From: CAVTWS01 sp963738445 | Lineage (GTDB): Bacteria; Actinomycetota; Acidimicrobiia; Acidimicrobiales; SHLQ01 | Assembly: GCA_963738445.1 (NCBI GenBank) | Contig: CAVTWS010000011.1 | Coordinates: 496,001 to 560,000, forward strand | Direction: 5' to 3' | DNA length: 64,000 nt | Part shown: one piece after another, positions 33,052-42,605 of the stretch | Layout: each line of letters starts with the position of its first letter | How positions within the stretch are numbered: position 1 is the stretch's first letter | Notes under the pieces: model-generated | Seen by the model: only the letters and a program-made list of their open reading frames with translations | Database searches by the model: none | Told to the model about the DNA's origin: nothing | Made by a program: the position numbers and the translations under genes

Positions 33052-36000
33052 TCAGGCCGGCGGCACCACCTGGTTGCTGCCGTTGCGGCAGCCGAGGTCG
33101 AGGCGGTTGCCGTTGGTGTGGACGGCGGTGAGGCAGATGACCTGTTGGGCGGAGGTGGCGTCGACGATGATGTCGAAGCCGTGGCCGTCGTGGCCGGTGG
33201 CGTAGCTGGTGGCGTTGACCCGGCGGAGGTAGGTGCCGTCGCGGTAGACGTCGATCGCCGCGAACGGTTGTCCGGTGGCCTCGGCCCAGCCGTGGGCGTA
33301 GATCCAGTTGCGGCTCGCCGTGTAGGTCGCGGACAGCAACGCCCCGGAGAGACCCGCCGAGCTGCCCGACGTCGTCGTGGTCGGCGGTTGCGTGGTCGTC
33401 GTGGGCGCCGCGGTCGTGGTCGTGGGTGCGGCGGTCGTCGATGGGGGTGCGGTCGTGGTCGGACCCGGCGGTGTCGTTGTCGACGTGGTGGTGGTGGTCG
33501 TCGTCGTGGAGCCAACGACCTGGTTGTTGCCGTTGCGGCAGCCGAGGTCGAGGCGGTTGCCGTTGGTGTGGACGGCGGTGAGGCAGATGACCTGTTGGGC
33601 GGAGGTGGCGTCGACGATGATGTCGAAGCCGTGGCCGTCGTGGCCGGTGGCGTAGCTGGTGGCGTTGACCCGGCGGAGGTAGGTGCCGTCGCGGTAGACG
33701 TCGATCGCCGCGAACGGTTGTCCGGTGGCCTCGGCCCAGCCGTGGGCGTAGATCCAGTTGCGGCTCGCCGTGTAGGTCGCGGACAGCAACGCCCCGGAGA
33801 GACCCGCCGAGCTGCCCGACGTCGTCGTGGTCGGCGGTTGCGTGGTCGTCGTGGGCGCCGCAGTGGTTGTGACTGGCGCGTCCGTGGTCGTGGTCGGCGG
33901 TTGCGTGGTCGTCGTGGCGGGGACTGCAGTGGTGGTCGTCGGCGGTTGCGTCGTGGTCGTCGTGGTCGTGGTGGTCGTGGAACCGACGACCTGGTTGTTG
34001 CCGTTGCGGCAGCCGAGGTCGAGGCGGTTGCCGTTGGTGTGGACGGCGGTGAGGCAGATGACCTGTTGGGCGGAGGTGGCGTCGACGATGATGTCGAAGC
34101 CGTGGCCGTCGTGGCCGGTGGCGTAGCTGGTGGCGTTGACCCGGCGGAGGTAGGTGCCGTCGCGGTAGACGTCGATCGCCGCGAACGGTTGTCCGGTGGC
34201 CTCGGCCCAGCCGTGGGCGTAGATCCAGTTGCGGCTGGCGATGAAGGAGACCGAGGTGAGCGCGCCGGACAGCCCGTCGGAACCCGCGGGACCGGTGGTC
34301 GTGGTCGGGGGCGTCGTGGTCGTGGTGGGGGTGGTGGTCGTCGTCGGGGGCGTCGTGGTGGTCGGGGGTACGACTGGCGCGTACTGGGCGGTGAGCGTCA
34401 CGCTGGCGGACACGGTCACCGTGATGGACGCGGAGGTGGCCCCGTTCGACCAGGAGGTGAAGGTGTGCGCGCTGCCACTCACGGTCGTGGACTGCGGCGC
34501 GCTCAAGGTGATCGAGCCCCCGCGGATGACCGTGCGTCCGAACGGCGTGATGACCGGGCCGGTCCCATCAGCGATCGCGACGCCCGGGGGTGTGCTGGCG
34601 ACCGACACCGACACGACATCGGGGGTGATCACCTCGAGCGTTTCGAGGTTTCCCGCGGTGGGCGAGGAGGCGACGACGACGGCTTCGATCGACGTGGGGT
34701 AAGGGTGATCCGGGGGGTCGACCGTGATGGTGGGTCCGGTGCCGGAAGTGAACTCATGTCGGTGACACTCCGACCCCACGACGACGGCGTCGCAGTGGAG
34801 GTAGCGGAGGGTCCATTCGTAGGTCCACGTTGCGTCGGGGAAGATGGGGTCGGTTGCGGCCGCCTGCAGCGTGTACGGCTCGCCGATGGCCCAGCCGCCG
34901 TTCGTCGAGATGTCGACGGATGCTGCGCCGGCGACCGTGACGCTCACGAGTCGGGTGGTCGCGGCGCCGAGCGGGTCCGTCGCCCTCACGACGGCCGAAT
35001 ACGTGCCGGCGACATCGAACGTCCGGGTGACCGTCGGCCCCTCGGCCTCGAACACGCCGTCGGCATCGGTGTCCCACGCGAGGGTTACGATGTCGTCGTC
35101 AGGGTCGGTTGCCTCGGCCGTGAAGGCGATGGTGGCCGGGGCCACGCCGAAGGTCGGTGAGGCGGTGGCCGCAACGACGACCGGAGCCTGGTTCGAGGCG
35201 GTTCCGCCCGTGTACCGGATGCGTCGAACCGTCGATGTCCAGACGTCGATGTAATAGAGAGCGCCATCAGGTCCCTGCTCGAGCTCGATCGGATTGGCCA
35301 CATCCGAGGCGAACAACTCCGCCGTTCCCGTGGGCCGGCCGTCGGCGCTGGTCGCGAGCGCCCAGATGCAGCGGCGGGCGTAGTCGGCCACGAAGACCAT
35401 GCCGTGGAACCGTGCCGGATACGGGTTGGTGCCGGTGGCTTGGTACTCGACGATGCCTCCGAGGCTGTTGCCCTCTTGGCCGGGCCCGCAGCGACCGGTG
35501 TCGGTCGGGGTGACGTCCAGATCGGCGTGGTCGTAGGTCCACACCGCCTCGGTCGTGTCGGCGAGGTCGAGCGACTGGCACAGCGGAAGGTTGGTGCCTA
35601 TGGCCGAGAGCGAGCCTTCGAAGCACGGCCAGCCGTGGTTGCTCCGAGCGAAGGGATTGACCATGTCGACCGATTCGATGTGGTTCTCGCCGACATCGGC
35701 GACGAGGATCTGCCCGGATCGGTGGCTGTAGTCGATGCGGAACGGGTTCCTGAGACCGTGGGCGATGATCCGATCTGCAGGACTGCTGCCGTTGATCGGT
35801 TGGCCCGTCCGGTCGACGCGGATGACCGAGCCGAGGTAGTCGACGGGATCAGCGGTCGTGCGCACGTCCTGGGACCGCATCGACCCGCCTTCGTTGGCGG
35901 GTTCCGGACAACCGGTGTGGTTGAAGTCGCCCGTCGCGGCATCGCCGGCGGACGCGACGATGGAACCGTCGGGCAAGACCGCGACGTCGGCGATCGAGTG

Positions 36001-36576
36001 CGAGACGAAGATCTGGCACCAGCCCCGCACCAACTGGACCTCGGTGAACGCGGTTCCGCTCCAGTCCAACCGGGACAACGTCGCGGAGGCGATGCAGGGG
36101 TTGGAGCACGAATCGTTCGCGCCGGGCCGGGGCACGGTGTCGGACACGAGGCCGTCGGCGGTGTACAGCGCGTACGCCTCGGGGACGGCGGGGAAATCGG
36201 GGTGCAGAGTGAACCCGAGCAGGCCGCGGTCGCCGAAGTTCAGCACCTGGGGTCGGAGGTCGATGACCACCACGCCGCTGGCGTCTTGAGGATTGTCGAA
36301 GCGCAGGACCCGGCCGTCCTTCTGGGCGACGAACAGCTGGCCGTCGGACGAGAACGACACCGACGTGGGAACGGTCATGGTGGCGCCGGTGAGGACCTGC
36401 TCGTCGACGAAATCGGGCTCGACCGGCTCGGCGGCCGCCGCAACCCCGAGCGATGACTCTCCCGCACCCGATGCCGCCAGCGCCAGGCCACCACCGCCCG
36501 TGACCATCGCCACCAGTACGACGATGGTCCGCCGACCGCGTCCGCCCAGGAATTCCGCTCGTCTCCCACCGCGCAT
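33052..36576 (-). CDS. Secreted PQQ-type sugar dehydrogenase-like protein with PKD domain and three near-identical C-terminal modules
   Basis: 1174 residues from ATG 36576; TACGGT lies six bases upstream, so leaderless. A signal peptide (VVLVAMVTGGGGLALAA) precedes a six-bladed propeller of the glucose/sorbosone dehydrogenase family (residues ~55-450: VPTSVSFSSDGQLFVAQKDG, GDRGLLGFTLHPDF, HGLRNPFRIDYSHRSGQILV, NPIELEQGPDGALYYIDV). Then a PKD domain (ATDPDDDIVTLAWDTDADG), further beta-sandwich segments, and three ~95-residue modules (ASRNWIYAHGWAEATGQPFA, IDVYRDGTYLRRVNAT, CLTAVHTNGNRLDLGC) joined by TTTT/PPTTTT linkers. Probably extracellular and wall-exposed; modules may bind carbohydrate or protein. 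Function of the modules unknown. Confidence 0.8.
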   Translation of the reverse strand: MRGGRRAEFLGGRGRRTIVVLVAMVTGGGGLALAASGAGESSLGVAAAAEPVEPDFVDEQVLTGATMTVPTSVSFSSDGQLFVAQKDGRVLRFDNPQDASGVVVIDLRPQVLNFGDRGLLGFTLHPDFPAVPEAYALYTADGLVSDTVPRPGANDSCSNPCIASATLSRLDWSGTAFTEVQLVRGWCQIFVSHSIADVAVLPDGSIVASAGDAATGDFNHTGCPEPANEGGSMRSQDVRTTADPVDYLGSVIRVDRTGQPINGSSPADRIIAHGLRNPFRIDYSHRSGQILVADVGENHIESVDMVNPFARSNHGWPCFEGSLSAIGTNLPLCQSLDLADTTEAVWTYDHADLDVTPTDTGRCGPGQEGNSLGGIVEYQATGTNPYPARFHGMVFVADYARRCIWALATSADGRPTGTAELFASDVANPIELEQGPDGALYYIDVWTSTVRRIRYTGGTASNQAPVVVAATASPTFGVAPATIAFTAEATDPDDDIVTLAWDTDADGVFEAEGPTVTRTFDVAGTYSAVVRATDPLGAATTRLVSVTVAGAASVDISTNGGWAIGEPYTLQAAATDPIFPDATWTYEWTLRYLHCDAVVVGSECHRHEFTSGTGPTITVDPPDHPYPTSIEAVVVASSPTAGNLETLEVITPDVVSVSVASTPPGVAIADGTGPVITPFGRTVIRGGSITLSAPQSTTVSGSAHTFTSWSNGATSASITVTVSASVTLTAQYAPVVPPTTTTPPTTTTTPTTTTTPPTTTTGPAGSDGLSGALTSVSFIASRNWIYAHGWAEATGQPFAAIDVYRDGTYLRRVNATSYATGHDGHGFDIIVDATSAQQVICLTAVHTNGNRLDLGCRNGNNQVVGSTTTTTTTTTTQPPTTTTAVPATTTTQPPTTTTDAPVTTTAAPTTTTQPPTTTTSGSSAGLSGALLSATYTASRNWIYAHGWAEATGQPFAAIDVYRDGTYLRRVNATSYATGHDGHGFDIIVDATSAQQVICLTAVHTNGNRLDLGCRNGNNQVVGSTTTTTTTTSTTTPPGPTTTAPPSTTAAPTTTTAAPTTTTQPPTTTTSGSSAGLSGALLSATYTASRNWIYAHGWAEATGQPFAAIDVYRDGTYLRRVNATSYATGHDGHGFDIIVDATSAQQVICLTAVHTNGNRLDLGCRNGSNQVVPPA
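33068..34236. repeat. Three near-identical coding repeats of 248 bp
   Basis: Copies start at 33068, 33518 and 33989. The 248-bp cores differ at one base at most; copies 1 and 2 stay identical for about 344 bp (33068-33411 and 33518-33861), including part of the linker. Nucleotide identity, not just protein identity, implies recent duplication or gene conversion. Confidence 0.92.
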
Positions 36577-36582
36577 GGACGG

Positions 36583-36588
36583 ACCGTA
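36583..36588 (-). promoter_or_regulatory. -10 box of the leaderless dehydrogenase-like gene
   Basis: TACGGT on the minus strand, six bases before ATG 36576. The same spacing is seen at ten start codons in the window. Confidence 0.5.
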
Positions 36589-36701
36589 CACGGGGAGTGG
36601 TGGCCGGTGTCGGGGCCGAGGTCAGATTTCGGCCCTTCCCGACCCGCCCGGTAGGGTTCGGACCCTGTGGGAGCCGATTCCGGCCGCATCGGGAGGACCG
36701 T

Positions 36702-38409
36702 ATGAACGACGCCAACGTGCTGATCCGGGGCGGCCGCGTGGTCGACGGCACCGGCGCGCCGGCCTACGAGGCAGACGTTCGCATCGCGGGCGGGCGAATC
36801 GTCGAGATCGGCAGCGACCTCCGCCGGGCGGGCGAGTCGGAGATCGACGCCTCCGGCGCCGTCGTCACCCCCGGGTTCATCGATACGCACGCCCACACCG
36901 ACGCCCAGATCTTCTGGGATCCGACCGTCGATCCCGAACCCCTGCACGGCGTGACGTCCATGCTCGTCGGCAACTGCAGCCTGAGCCTGTACCCGGCTCT
37001 CGATGACGACGGTCGGCGCCAGATCAGCGACCTGTTCGCCTACATCGAGGACGTGCCCCGGTACCTGTTCGACGAGAACGTGCCGTGGACCTGGAACGAC
37101 TACGCCGGGTATGCCGGCACCGTCAACCAGACCGGAGCGGCCGTGAACCTGGCCGCGCTGGTCGGACACAGCCCGCTCCGCCTGGCCGTGATGGGCGACG
37201 ATGCCTGGACCCGCACCGCGACACCCGACGAGCACGCCCGGATGGCGGCGGTGCTGTCGGAGGCCATGGCGGCGGGGGCGTGGGGGCTCTCGACCTCGCA
37301 CCTCGATGTCGATGCGAACGGCCGACCCGTGCCCTCCCGGGCCGCCGACGCCGCCGAATACGACGCGCTGCTCGATGCCGTCGGCACCGGGGGCACGGTG
37401 CCGGGGCTGGTCGAGCTCGTACCCGCGCCTGCTCGGCGACAACGCCGAAGTCGAGATGGAGGCCTTGGCGCGCCAGTGCGGGGCCCGGGGCCTGGCGCTG
37501 ACCTGGACCGGATTCGTCTATGCCGATGGACGGCCCCACCTGACCCAGCGATGGATCGATCTGGCTCGGCGCCTCCAGGCCGACGGCATCGGCTTCTACC
37601 CGCAGATGTCCCCCCGCACCGTCGACTTCCGGATCAACTGGGACAGCTCGATGATGTTCATGTCGATGCCCAAGGGCTGGCACCAGGTCATCGCCGCCCG
37701 CGGGGCCGACAAACACGCGCTCCTCGCCGACCCGACCTGGCGCGAGGCGGCCCGGGACGAGTGGGACACCGTCAAGAAGGCGTTGTTCCCTCACACCCGA
37801 CCGGAGCTGGTGCGGTTCGTCGAGGTGGTCGGCGCCGAGAACGAGCGCTGGCAGGGACTCAGCCTGGCCGACCTCGTGGCCGAGCGGGGGGGCCATCCGT
37901 CCGATGTCCTCGCCGATTTCGTGCTCGCCAACGACGTGCAGGTCGGCATCGTCGCCACCGGCCTGTCGAACGCCGACCCGGACGGGGTGGCGCACACCCT
38001 CGCCGACCCGTCCGTCATCGTGAGCTCCTCCGATGCCGGTGCCCACATGCAGATGCTGTGTGCGTCCGGAGACACGACCTTGCTGCTCACCCGACACGTC
38101 CGCGAGCGCGACGACTTCTCGCTCGAGTTCGCGATCCACCAGCTGACCGGACGCCAGGCCGACCTGTTCGGGTTCGCCGGTCGGGGCCGGGTGGCGGTCG
38201 GCTCGCACGCGGACCTCGTCGTGTTCGCCCTCGACGAGCTGCACTACGACGACGACGTCTTCGTGGCCGACCTTCCCCGCGACGGCCGGCGGCTCCGCCG
38301 ACCGGAGGGCGGCTATCGGGCCACCCTGGTCGACGGGGTGCCGACCCAGCTCGGCGGAGTGGCGACCGGCCTGCTGCCCGGGCGCGTCCTCGCCCACGGG
38401 CAGGACTGA
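36702..38409 (+). CDS. N-acyl-D-amino-acid deacylase / D-aminoacylase-like amidohydrolase (one frameshift)
   Basis: ATG 36702 with GGGAGG five bases upstream. Amidohydrolase-3 type: VLIRGGRVVDGTGAPAYEAD, metal motif GFIDTHAHTDAQIFWDP (HxH), GVTSMLVGNCSLSL, GAWGLSTSHLDVD, FYPQMSPRTVDF, the C-terminal metal Asp region VSSSDAGAH, and the closing urease-like barrel VAVGSHADLVVFALDELH. Restored length about 569 residues. One extra base near 37427 (within LVELVPRLLGDN) moves the second half to another frame. Catalyses hydrolysis of N-acyl or cyclic amide bonds; actual substrate unknown. Four bases before the epimerase gene, so the two form an operon. Confidence 0.83.
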
Positions 38410-38412
38410 ACC

Positions 38413-39336
38413 ATGCTGTCCGACGAGAAGATCCTCGTGACCGGACCGGCCGGTCAGATCGCGCTACCGATGGTCCGCGCCCTGATCGCGGACAACGAGG
38501 TCTGGGGACTGGCCCGGTTCTCGGACCCCGAGGCCCGGGCGTCGCTCGACGAGATGGGCGTGCACACGGTGGCCTGCGACCTGGCGACCGGCAATTTCGA
38601 CGGCGTCCCGAACGATGTCACCTACGTGCTGCACCTCGCCGTCCTGCAGGAGACCAACCTCGACTACGACCGGGCGATCGCGGTCAACGCCGAGGCGACG
38701 GGGCTGCTGATGGCCCATTGCCGAACGGCCAAGGGATTCCTTGTGATGTCGACCCACTCGGTCTACAAACCCCACGACGATCCGTGGCATGTGTACGCCA
38801 CCACCGATCCGCTCGGCGACGTGAACTCCGCCATCTCGCCGCCGTACTCCGTGTCGAAGATCGCCCAGGAGGCCGTGGCCCGCACCTGCGCCCGCCTCTT
38901 CGAGCTGCCCACCATCATCGCCCGGATGAACGCGTCGTACGGGCCCAACGGCGGCCTGCCCGCCTACCACCTGGACACGGTCGCCGCCGGGCGGCCGGTC
39001 ACCACCCGCTGGTCGCCCTGTCCCTATCAGCCCATCCACGAGGACGACATCAACGCCCAGGTCGGGCCGCTGCTCGAGGCGGCTGCGGTGCCGGTGCCGA
39101 TCGTGAACTGGGCCGGCGATGACGTGGTGACGGTCCAGGACTGGTGTGCGTTGGCGGGCGAGGTGCTCGGGGTGGAGCCGACCGTCGACGTCGTCGAGAG
39201 CCCCGGGACGTTGCGGGGGTCCGTCGCCGACGTGGCCTCCCGTGCCGCGATCACCGGCCCGTGCCGGGTCGACTGGCGGACCGGTATGCGCGAGATGATG
39301 GCGGCCCGATCGGACGGCTCGGGCCATCGTCGCTGA
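38413..39336 (+). CDS. NAD-dependent epimerase/dehydratase family protein (extended SDR)
   Basis: 307 residues. N-terminal nucleotide-binding loop is GPAGQIA, a variant of GxxGxxG; LHLAVLQETNLDYDRAIAVN resembles the NNAG region, STHSVYK and YSVSKIAQEAV give the Ser and YxxxK catalytic residues, and RMNASYGPNGG follows. Acts on a sugar nucleotide or another alcohol/ketone substrate. Follows the deacylase by three bases, which argues for the same pathway, e.g. processing of an acylated amino compound; that is inference. Confidence 0.82.
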   Translation: MLSDEKILVTGPAGQIALPMVRALIADNEVWGLARFSDPEARASLDEMGVHTVACDLATGNFDGVPNDVTYVLHLAVLQETNLDYDRAIAVNAEATGLLMAHCRTAKGFLVMSTHSVYKPHDDPWHVYATTDPLGDVNSAISPPYSVSKIAQEAVARTCARLFELPTIIARMNASYGPNGGLPAYHLDTVAAGRPVTTRWSPCPYQPIHEDDINAQVGPLLEAAAVPVPIVNWAGDDVVTVQDWCALAGEVLGVEPTVDVVESPGTLRGSVADVASRAAITGPCRVDWRTGMREMMAARSDGSGHRR

Positions 39337-39396
39337 CCGATCCGTCGACCTGATGTTCCACCGGCCGGCCGGCCCGACCCAACGAGAGAACTGAAC

Positions 39397-40272
39397 GTGC
39401 CCACGCCCGAGTTCCACCTGTTCCTTCCCCAGATGCGCATGGAGCTCCCCGTCCTGGTGGAGCGAGCCCGCGCCGCCGAGGCCGCCGGATTCGTCGGGAT
39501 CGCCCTGATGGATCACCTGGCGCCCCCGATGGCGTTGGATCAGCCGATGTACGAGGCGATCACCACCGCGACCTGGCTCGCCGCTCACACCGAGAGGTTG
39601 GTCATCGGTCATCTCGTCCTGTGCGATGCGTTCCGCCACCCAGCCGTTCTGGCTCGTCAGGCGGTCACCATCGATCACGCGTCCGGTGGTCGCTTCGAGT
39701 TGGGCATCGGTTGGGGTTCGGTGCCGGCGGAGTTCGAGACCTATGGCGTCGGCGACACCGCGGCGGGGGTGCGGGTCGGCCGGCTGGGCGAGACCTTGAC
39801 CACGGTGCGAGCCCTGTGGACGGGCGAGCCGTTCGATCTCGACGGCGAGCACTTCCAGCTCGTGGGGGCGCAACAGCTGCCGACACCGCTCAGCCGGATT
39901 CCCATCGTGATCGGTGGCGCCGGTCCCAAGACGCTCCGACTGGTGGCCGAACACGCCGACTGGTGGAACCTGCCCGTCTACGCCCTCGACCGCCTCGATG
40001 AGCTGCGGCCGTCCACGGGTTCAGCGCGGTTGTCGATCCAGGAGATGGTCGGGGTCATCGGCGACGAGAGCCAGCGCGCCGAGGTCGAAGCCACGTTCCG
40101 GAAGCGCTGGGGCGGGATGAACGGCAAGGTCGTCGGCACCACCTCCGAGCTCGTCGATCACTACGGACGTCTGGCGGAGCGGGGGGTCGAACGCATCTAC
40201 ACGTGGTTCGTCGACTTCGGTCGGCCCGAGACCCTGGCCCGTTTCGGCGCCGAGGTCATCGCCCAGATGTAA
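39397..40272 (+). CDS. LLM-class F420-dependent oxidoreductase
   Basis: 291 residues from GTG 39397, with GAGAG upstream. TIM-barrel of the luciferase-like family: FHLFLPQMRMELPVLVERAR, GIALMDHLAPP, ERLVIGHLVLCDAFRHPAVL, ASGGRFELGIGWG, and IPIVIGGAGPKTLRLVAEHA. In actinobacteria such proteins mostly use F420 for hydride transfer to alcohols, aldehydes or enones. The genome encodes an F420:NADPH reductase at 60868, consistent with cofactor supply. Third gene of the deacylase-epimerase block, 60 bases downstream. Confidence 0.85.
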   Translation: MPTPEFHLFLPQMRMELPVLVERARAAEAAGFVGIALMDHLAPPMALDQPMYEAITTATWLAAHTERLVIGHLVLCDAFRHPAVLARQAVTIDHASGGRFELGIGWGSVPAEFETYGVGDTAAGVRVGRLGETLTTVRALWTGEPFDLDGEHFQLVGAQQLPTPLSRIPIVIGGAGPKTLRLVAEHADWWNLPVYALDRLDELRPSTGSARLSIQEMVGVIGDESQRAEVEATFRKRWGGMNGKVVGTTSELVDHYGRLAERGVERIYTWFVDFGRPETLARFGAEVIAQM

Positions 40273-40357
40273 CTCGGTGTTCTGACCTTGGTCCTTGTCC
40301 ACCCCGGGCCGATCGACCTAGGTTCAGGCGCATCGGTCTGGACCGGGAGGAAGCTCG

Positions 40358-42061
40358 ATGAAGCGACTGTTCGTTGGCCTGTGTGCGATGTTGGTGTTCG
40401 CGTCGCTGGCGCTGCCGGGGGCATCGGCCCGTCCTGATGTCGTCTCGGGCCCTGGGAACGGGCGCGGTCAGGGTCATCTCGTCGATCTCCAGATCCTCGC
40501 CCTGAACGACTTCCACGGAAACCTGCAGTCACCCGGCAACCTCACCCTGCCGGGCCGACCCGCGACACCGTCGGGTGGTGTCGACGTGCTGGCCACCCTG
40601 ATCCGCAACGAGCGGGCGACGAACCCCAACAGCGTGTTCGTGTCCGCCGGCGATCTGATCGGGGCCAGCCCGCTGATCTCGGCGCTCTTCCACGATGAGC
40701 CCACCATCGAGGCCATGAACCTCCTTGATCTCGATTTCAACGCCGTCGGCAACCACGAGTTCGACGACGGCGCCGCGGAGCTGCAGCGGATGCAAGCGGG
40801 TGGTTGCCATCCGGTCGACGGTTGCCAGGACGGCACCGGCTTCGACGGCGCCGACTTCCAGTTCCTGGCCGCCAACGTGACCGAACAGGCCACGGGCGAC
40901 ACCATCTTCCCGCCCTACGGCATCGTGCGGTTCGAGCACGGTGTGCGGGTGGCGTTCATCGGCATGACCCTCGAAGGCACACCGGGCATCGTCACCCCGT
41001 CCGGCGTCGCCGGGCTCGACTTCCACGACGAAGCCGACACCGTCAACGCCCTGGTCGACCAGCTCACCCCCCAGGCCGACCTCATCGTGGTGCTGGTGCA
41101 CGAGGGCGGTGCGCCTTCCGCCCCGGACCTCAACTCCTGCCCGGGCGTGTCGGGCCCGATCGTCGACATCGTCAACCGAACGAGCGACGAGGTCGACCTC
41201 TTCATCACCGGCCACACCCACGCCGCCTACAACTGCGTGATCGACGGTCGCCCGGTGACCTCCTCCCTCAGCTTCGGTCGGGTGTTCACCGACATCGACA
41301 TCACCTACGACCATGCCCGGAAAGAGATCGTGGCCCTGTCGGTCGAGAACGTGCCCGTGCTCCGGCCGGGCGTCACTCCCGCGGCCGATGTGGTCACCCT
41401 GGTGTCCCGGTACGACACCTTGTCGGCGGCGCTGCGAAACCGCGTGATCGGCAGGATCGCGGCCGATCTGCCCCGGCTCCAGAACGCGGCGGGCGAATCC
41501 GTGCTCGGCGACGTGATCGCCGACTCGCAGCTCGCCGCCACCTCGGCTCCGCAGTTCGGGGGCGCCGTCGCCGCCCTCATGAACCCGGGTGGAATCCGCA
41601 CCGACCTCCTCTTCGCGCAGGTCAGCGGCGGGGAACAGCCCGGCGAGGTCACCTACGGTGAAGCGTTCAGCGTTCAGCCCTTCGGCAACAGCCTCGTCAC
41701 GATGACCTTGACCGGGGCGCAGGTCGACCTGGCCCTGGAGCAACAGTTCGACAACCCGACACCCGGCGCCCGACGAATCCTCCAGGTGTCGAGCGGTTTC
41801 GCCTACACGTGGTCGGCCTCGGCCTCGACCGGATCCAAGGTGTCGAACATCACCATCAACGGTGTCCCCGTCGACCCGAACGCCACCTACCGGGTCACCG
41901 TCAACAGCTTCCTGGCCGACGGGGGCGACAACTTCGTCGCCCTGCGGTTGGGCACGGATCGCCTCGGCGGAGCCCAGGACATCGACGCCCAGGCCGCCTA
42001 CCTGACGGCCAACGCGCCCGTCGCCCCGCCGACACTGGGCCGCATCAACCAGGTGCCGTGA
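40358..42061 (+). CDS. Secreted 5'-nucleotidase / metallophosphoesterase family protein
   Basis: 567 residues. Signal peptide LFVGLCAMLVFASLALPGASA. Metallophosphoesterase motifs with dinuclear metal ligands: ILALNDFHGN, VSAGDLIGASP, AVGNHEFDDG, VLVHEGG, FITGHTHAAY. The C-terminal 5'-nucleotidase substrate domain includes LMNPGGIRTDLL, GEAFSVQPFGN and the aromatic SSGFAYTWS. It should hydrolyse extracellular nucleotides to nucleosides and phosphate for scavenging. ATG follows GGGAGGAAGC; a TAGGTT box (40318-40323) lies 34 bases before the start. No wall-anchor motif seen. Confidence 0.9.
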   Translation: MKRLFVGLCAMLVFASLALPGASARPDVVSGPGNGRGQGHLVDLQILALNDFHGNLQSPGNLTLPGRPATPSGGVDVLATLIRNERATNPNSVFVSAGDLIGASPLISALFHDEPTIEAMNLLDLDFNAVGNHEFDDGAAELQRMQAGGCHPVDGCQDGTGFDGADFQFLAANVTEQATGDTIFPPYGIVRFEHGVRVAFIGMTLEGTPGIVTPSGVAGLDFHDEADTVNALVDQLTPQADLIVVLVHEGGAPSAPDLNSCPGVSGPIVDIVNRTSDEVDLFITGHTHAAYNCVIDGRPVTSSLSFGRVFTDIDITYDHARKEIVALSVENVPVLRPGVTPAADVVTLVSRYDTLSAALRNRVIGRIAADLPRLQNAAGESVLGDVIADSQLAATSAPQFGGAVAALMNPGGIRTDLLFAQVSGGEQPGEVTYGEAFSVQPFGNSLVTMTLTGAQVDLALEQQFDNPTPGARRILQVSSGFAYTWSASASTGSKVSNITINGVPVDPNATYRVTVNSFLADGGDNFVALRLGTDRLGGAQDIDAQAAYLTANAPVAPPTLGRINQVP

Positions 42062-42140
42062 GCTCGTAGCTGCTCCCGCACGGACGTCAACCGCACCGAC
42101 AACGGTCCGGACGGCTCAGGCTCGGCCACGGGTGAATTCC

Positions 42141-42155
42141 TACACTTGCGACGTG
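42141..42155 (+). promoter_or_regulatory. Predicted leaderless promoter of the coiled-coil gene pair
   Basis: TACACT (42141-42146), six bases, GTG 42153. It selects this start over the in-frame GTG at 42132. Confidence 0.5.
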
Positions 42156-42602
42156 GACCTCCTGGTATCGCGGTGCGGTGATGTGGTCGTCGATGGTGAC
42201 GTGCTCGACCTCCCGATCAGCACCGCCTTCATCGATGCCCAGATCGAGCAGCGCCGTGACGAACTGAACCGGCAACGCGCCGCCCTCGAGGCCGAGTTGG
42301 CGCAGGTCGACGCAGACCGGGCTCGCGCGCGGTCGGCCGTCGCCGAGGCGGATCAGCGACGGCGGGCTGCGGACGATCTCCATCGCCAGATCGGCGTCGC
42401 CGAGCGGGGCCTGGCCGAACGCCACCAACGCGTCGAGGCGATGGTCGTCGAGGTCGAGCGTCACCGTCAGGATCTGGAGGGTCTGCTCGATGCGGTCTCC
42501 GTCTTCGCGGCCCAGGCGGGCACGATGCTCGACCTGGTCAGCCGGCGGGTCGACGGCGTCGACCGAGCCGCGGCCGACCTGCTCCCACCGTTCGGGCGGT
42601 GA
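42153..42602 (+). CDS. Coiled-coil protein of unknown function
   Basis: 149 residues from GTG 42153. The middle (residues ~30-115) is a long charged helix rich in Arg, Glu, Ala and Gln (QRRDELNRQRAALEAELAQV, RSAVAEADQRRRAADDL), a typical parallel coiled coil. No enzyme motif, signal peptide or membrane segment. It ends with LVSRRVDGVDRAAADLLPPF. It lies three bases before a DivIVA-like gene, so both probably act together, perhaps in cell-envelope growth or division scaffolding. Not recognised as a named family. Confidence 0.65.
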   Translation: MDLLVSRCGDVVVDGDVLDLPISTAFIDAQIEQRRDELNRQRAALEAELAQVDADRARARSAVAEADQRRRAADDLHRQIGVAERGLAERHQRVEAMVVEVERHRQDLEGLLDAVSVFAAQAGTMLDLVSRRVDGVDRAAADLLPPFGR

Positions 42603-42605
42603 CGG

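Noticed and set aside
33377..34126. Val-rich small open frames in the triplicated region
   Set aside because: Opposite strand of Thr-codon runs in the linkers; low-complexity artefacts.
32929..35160. 743-residue plus-strand open frame with repeated segments
   Set aside because: The repetition is the antisense reading of the three modules of the secreted protein.
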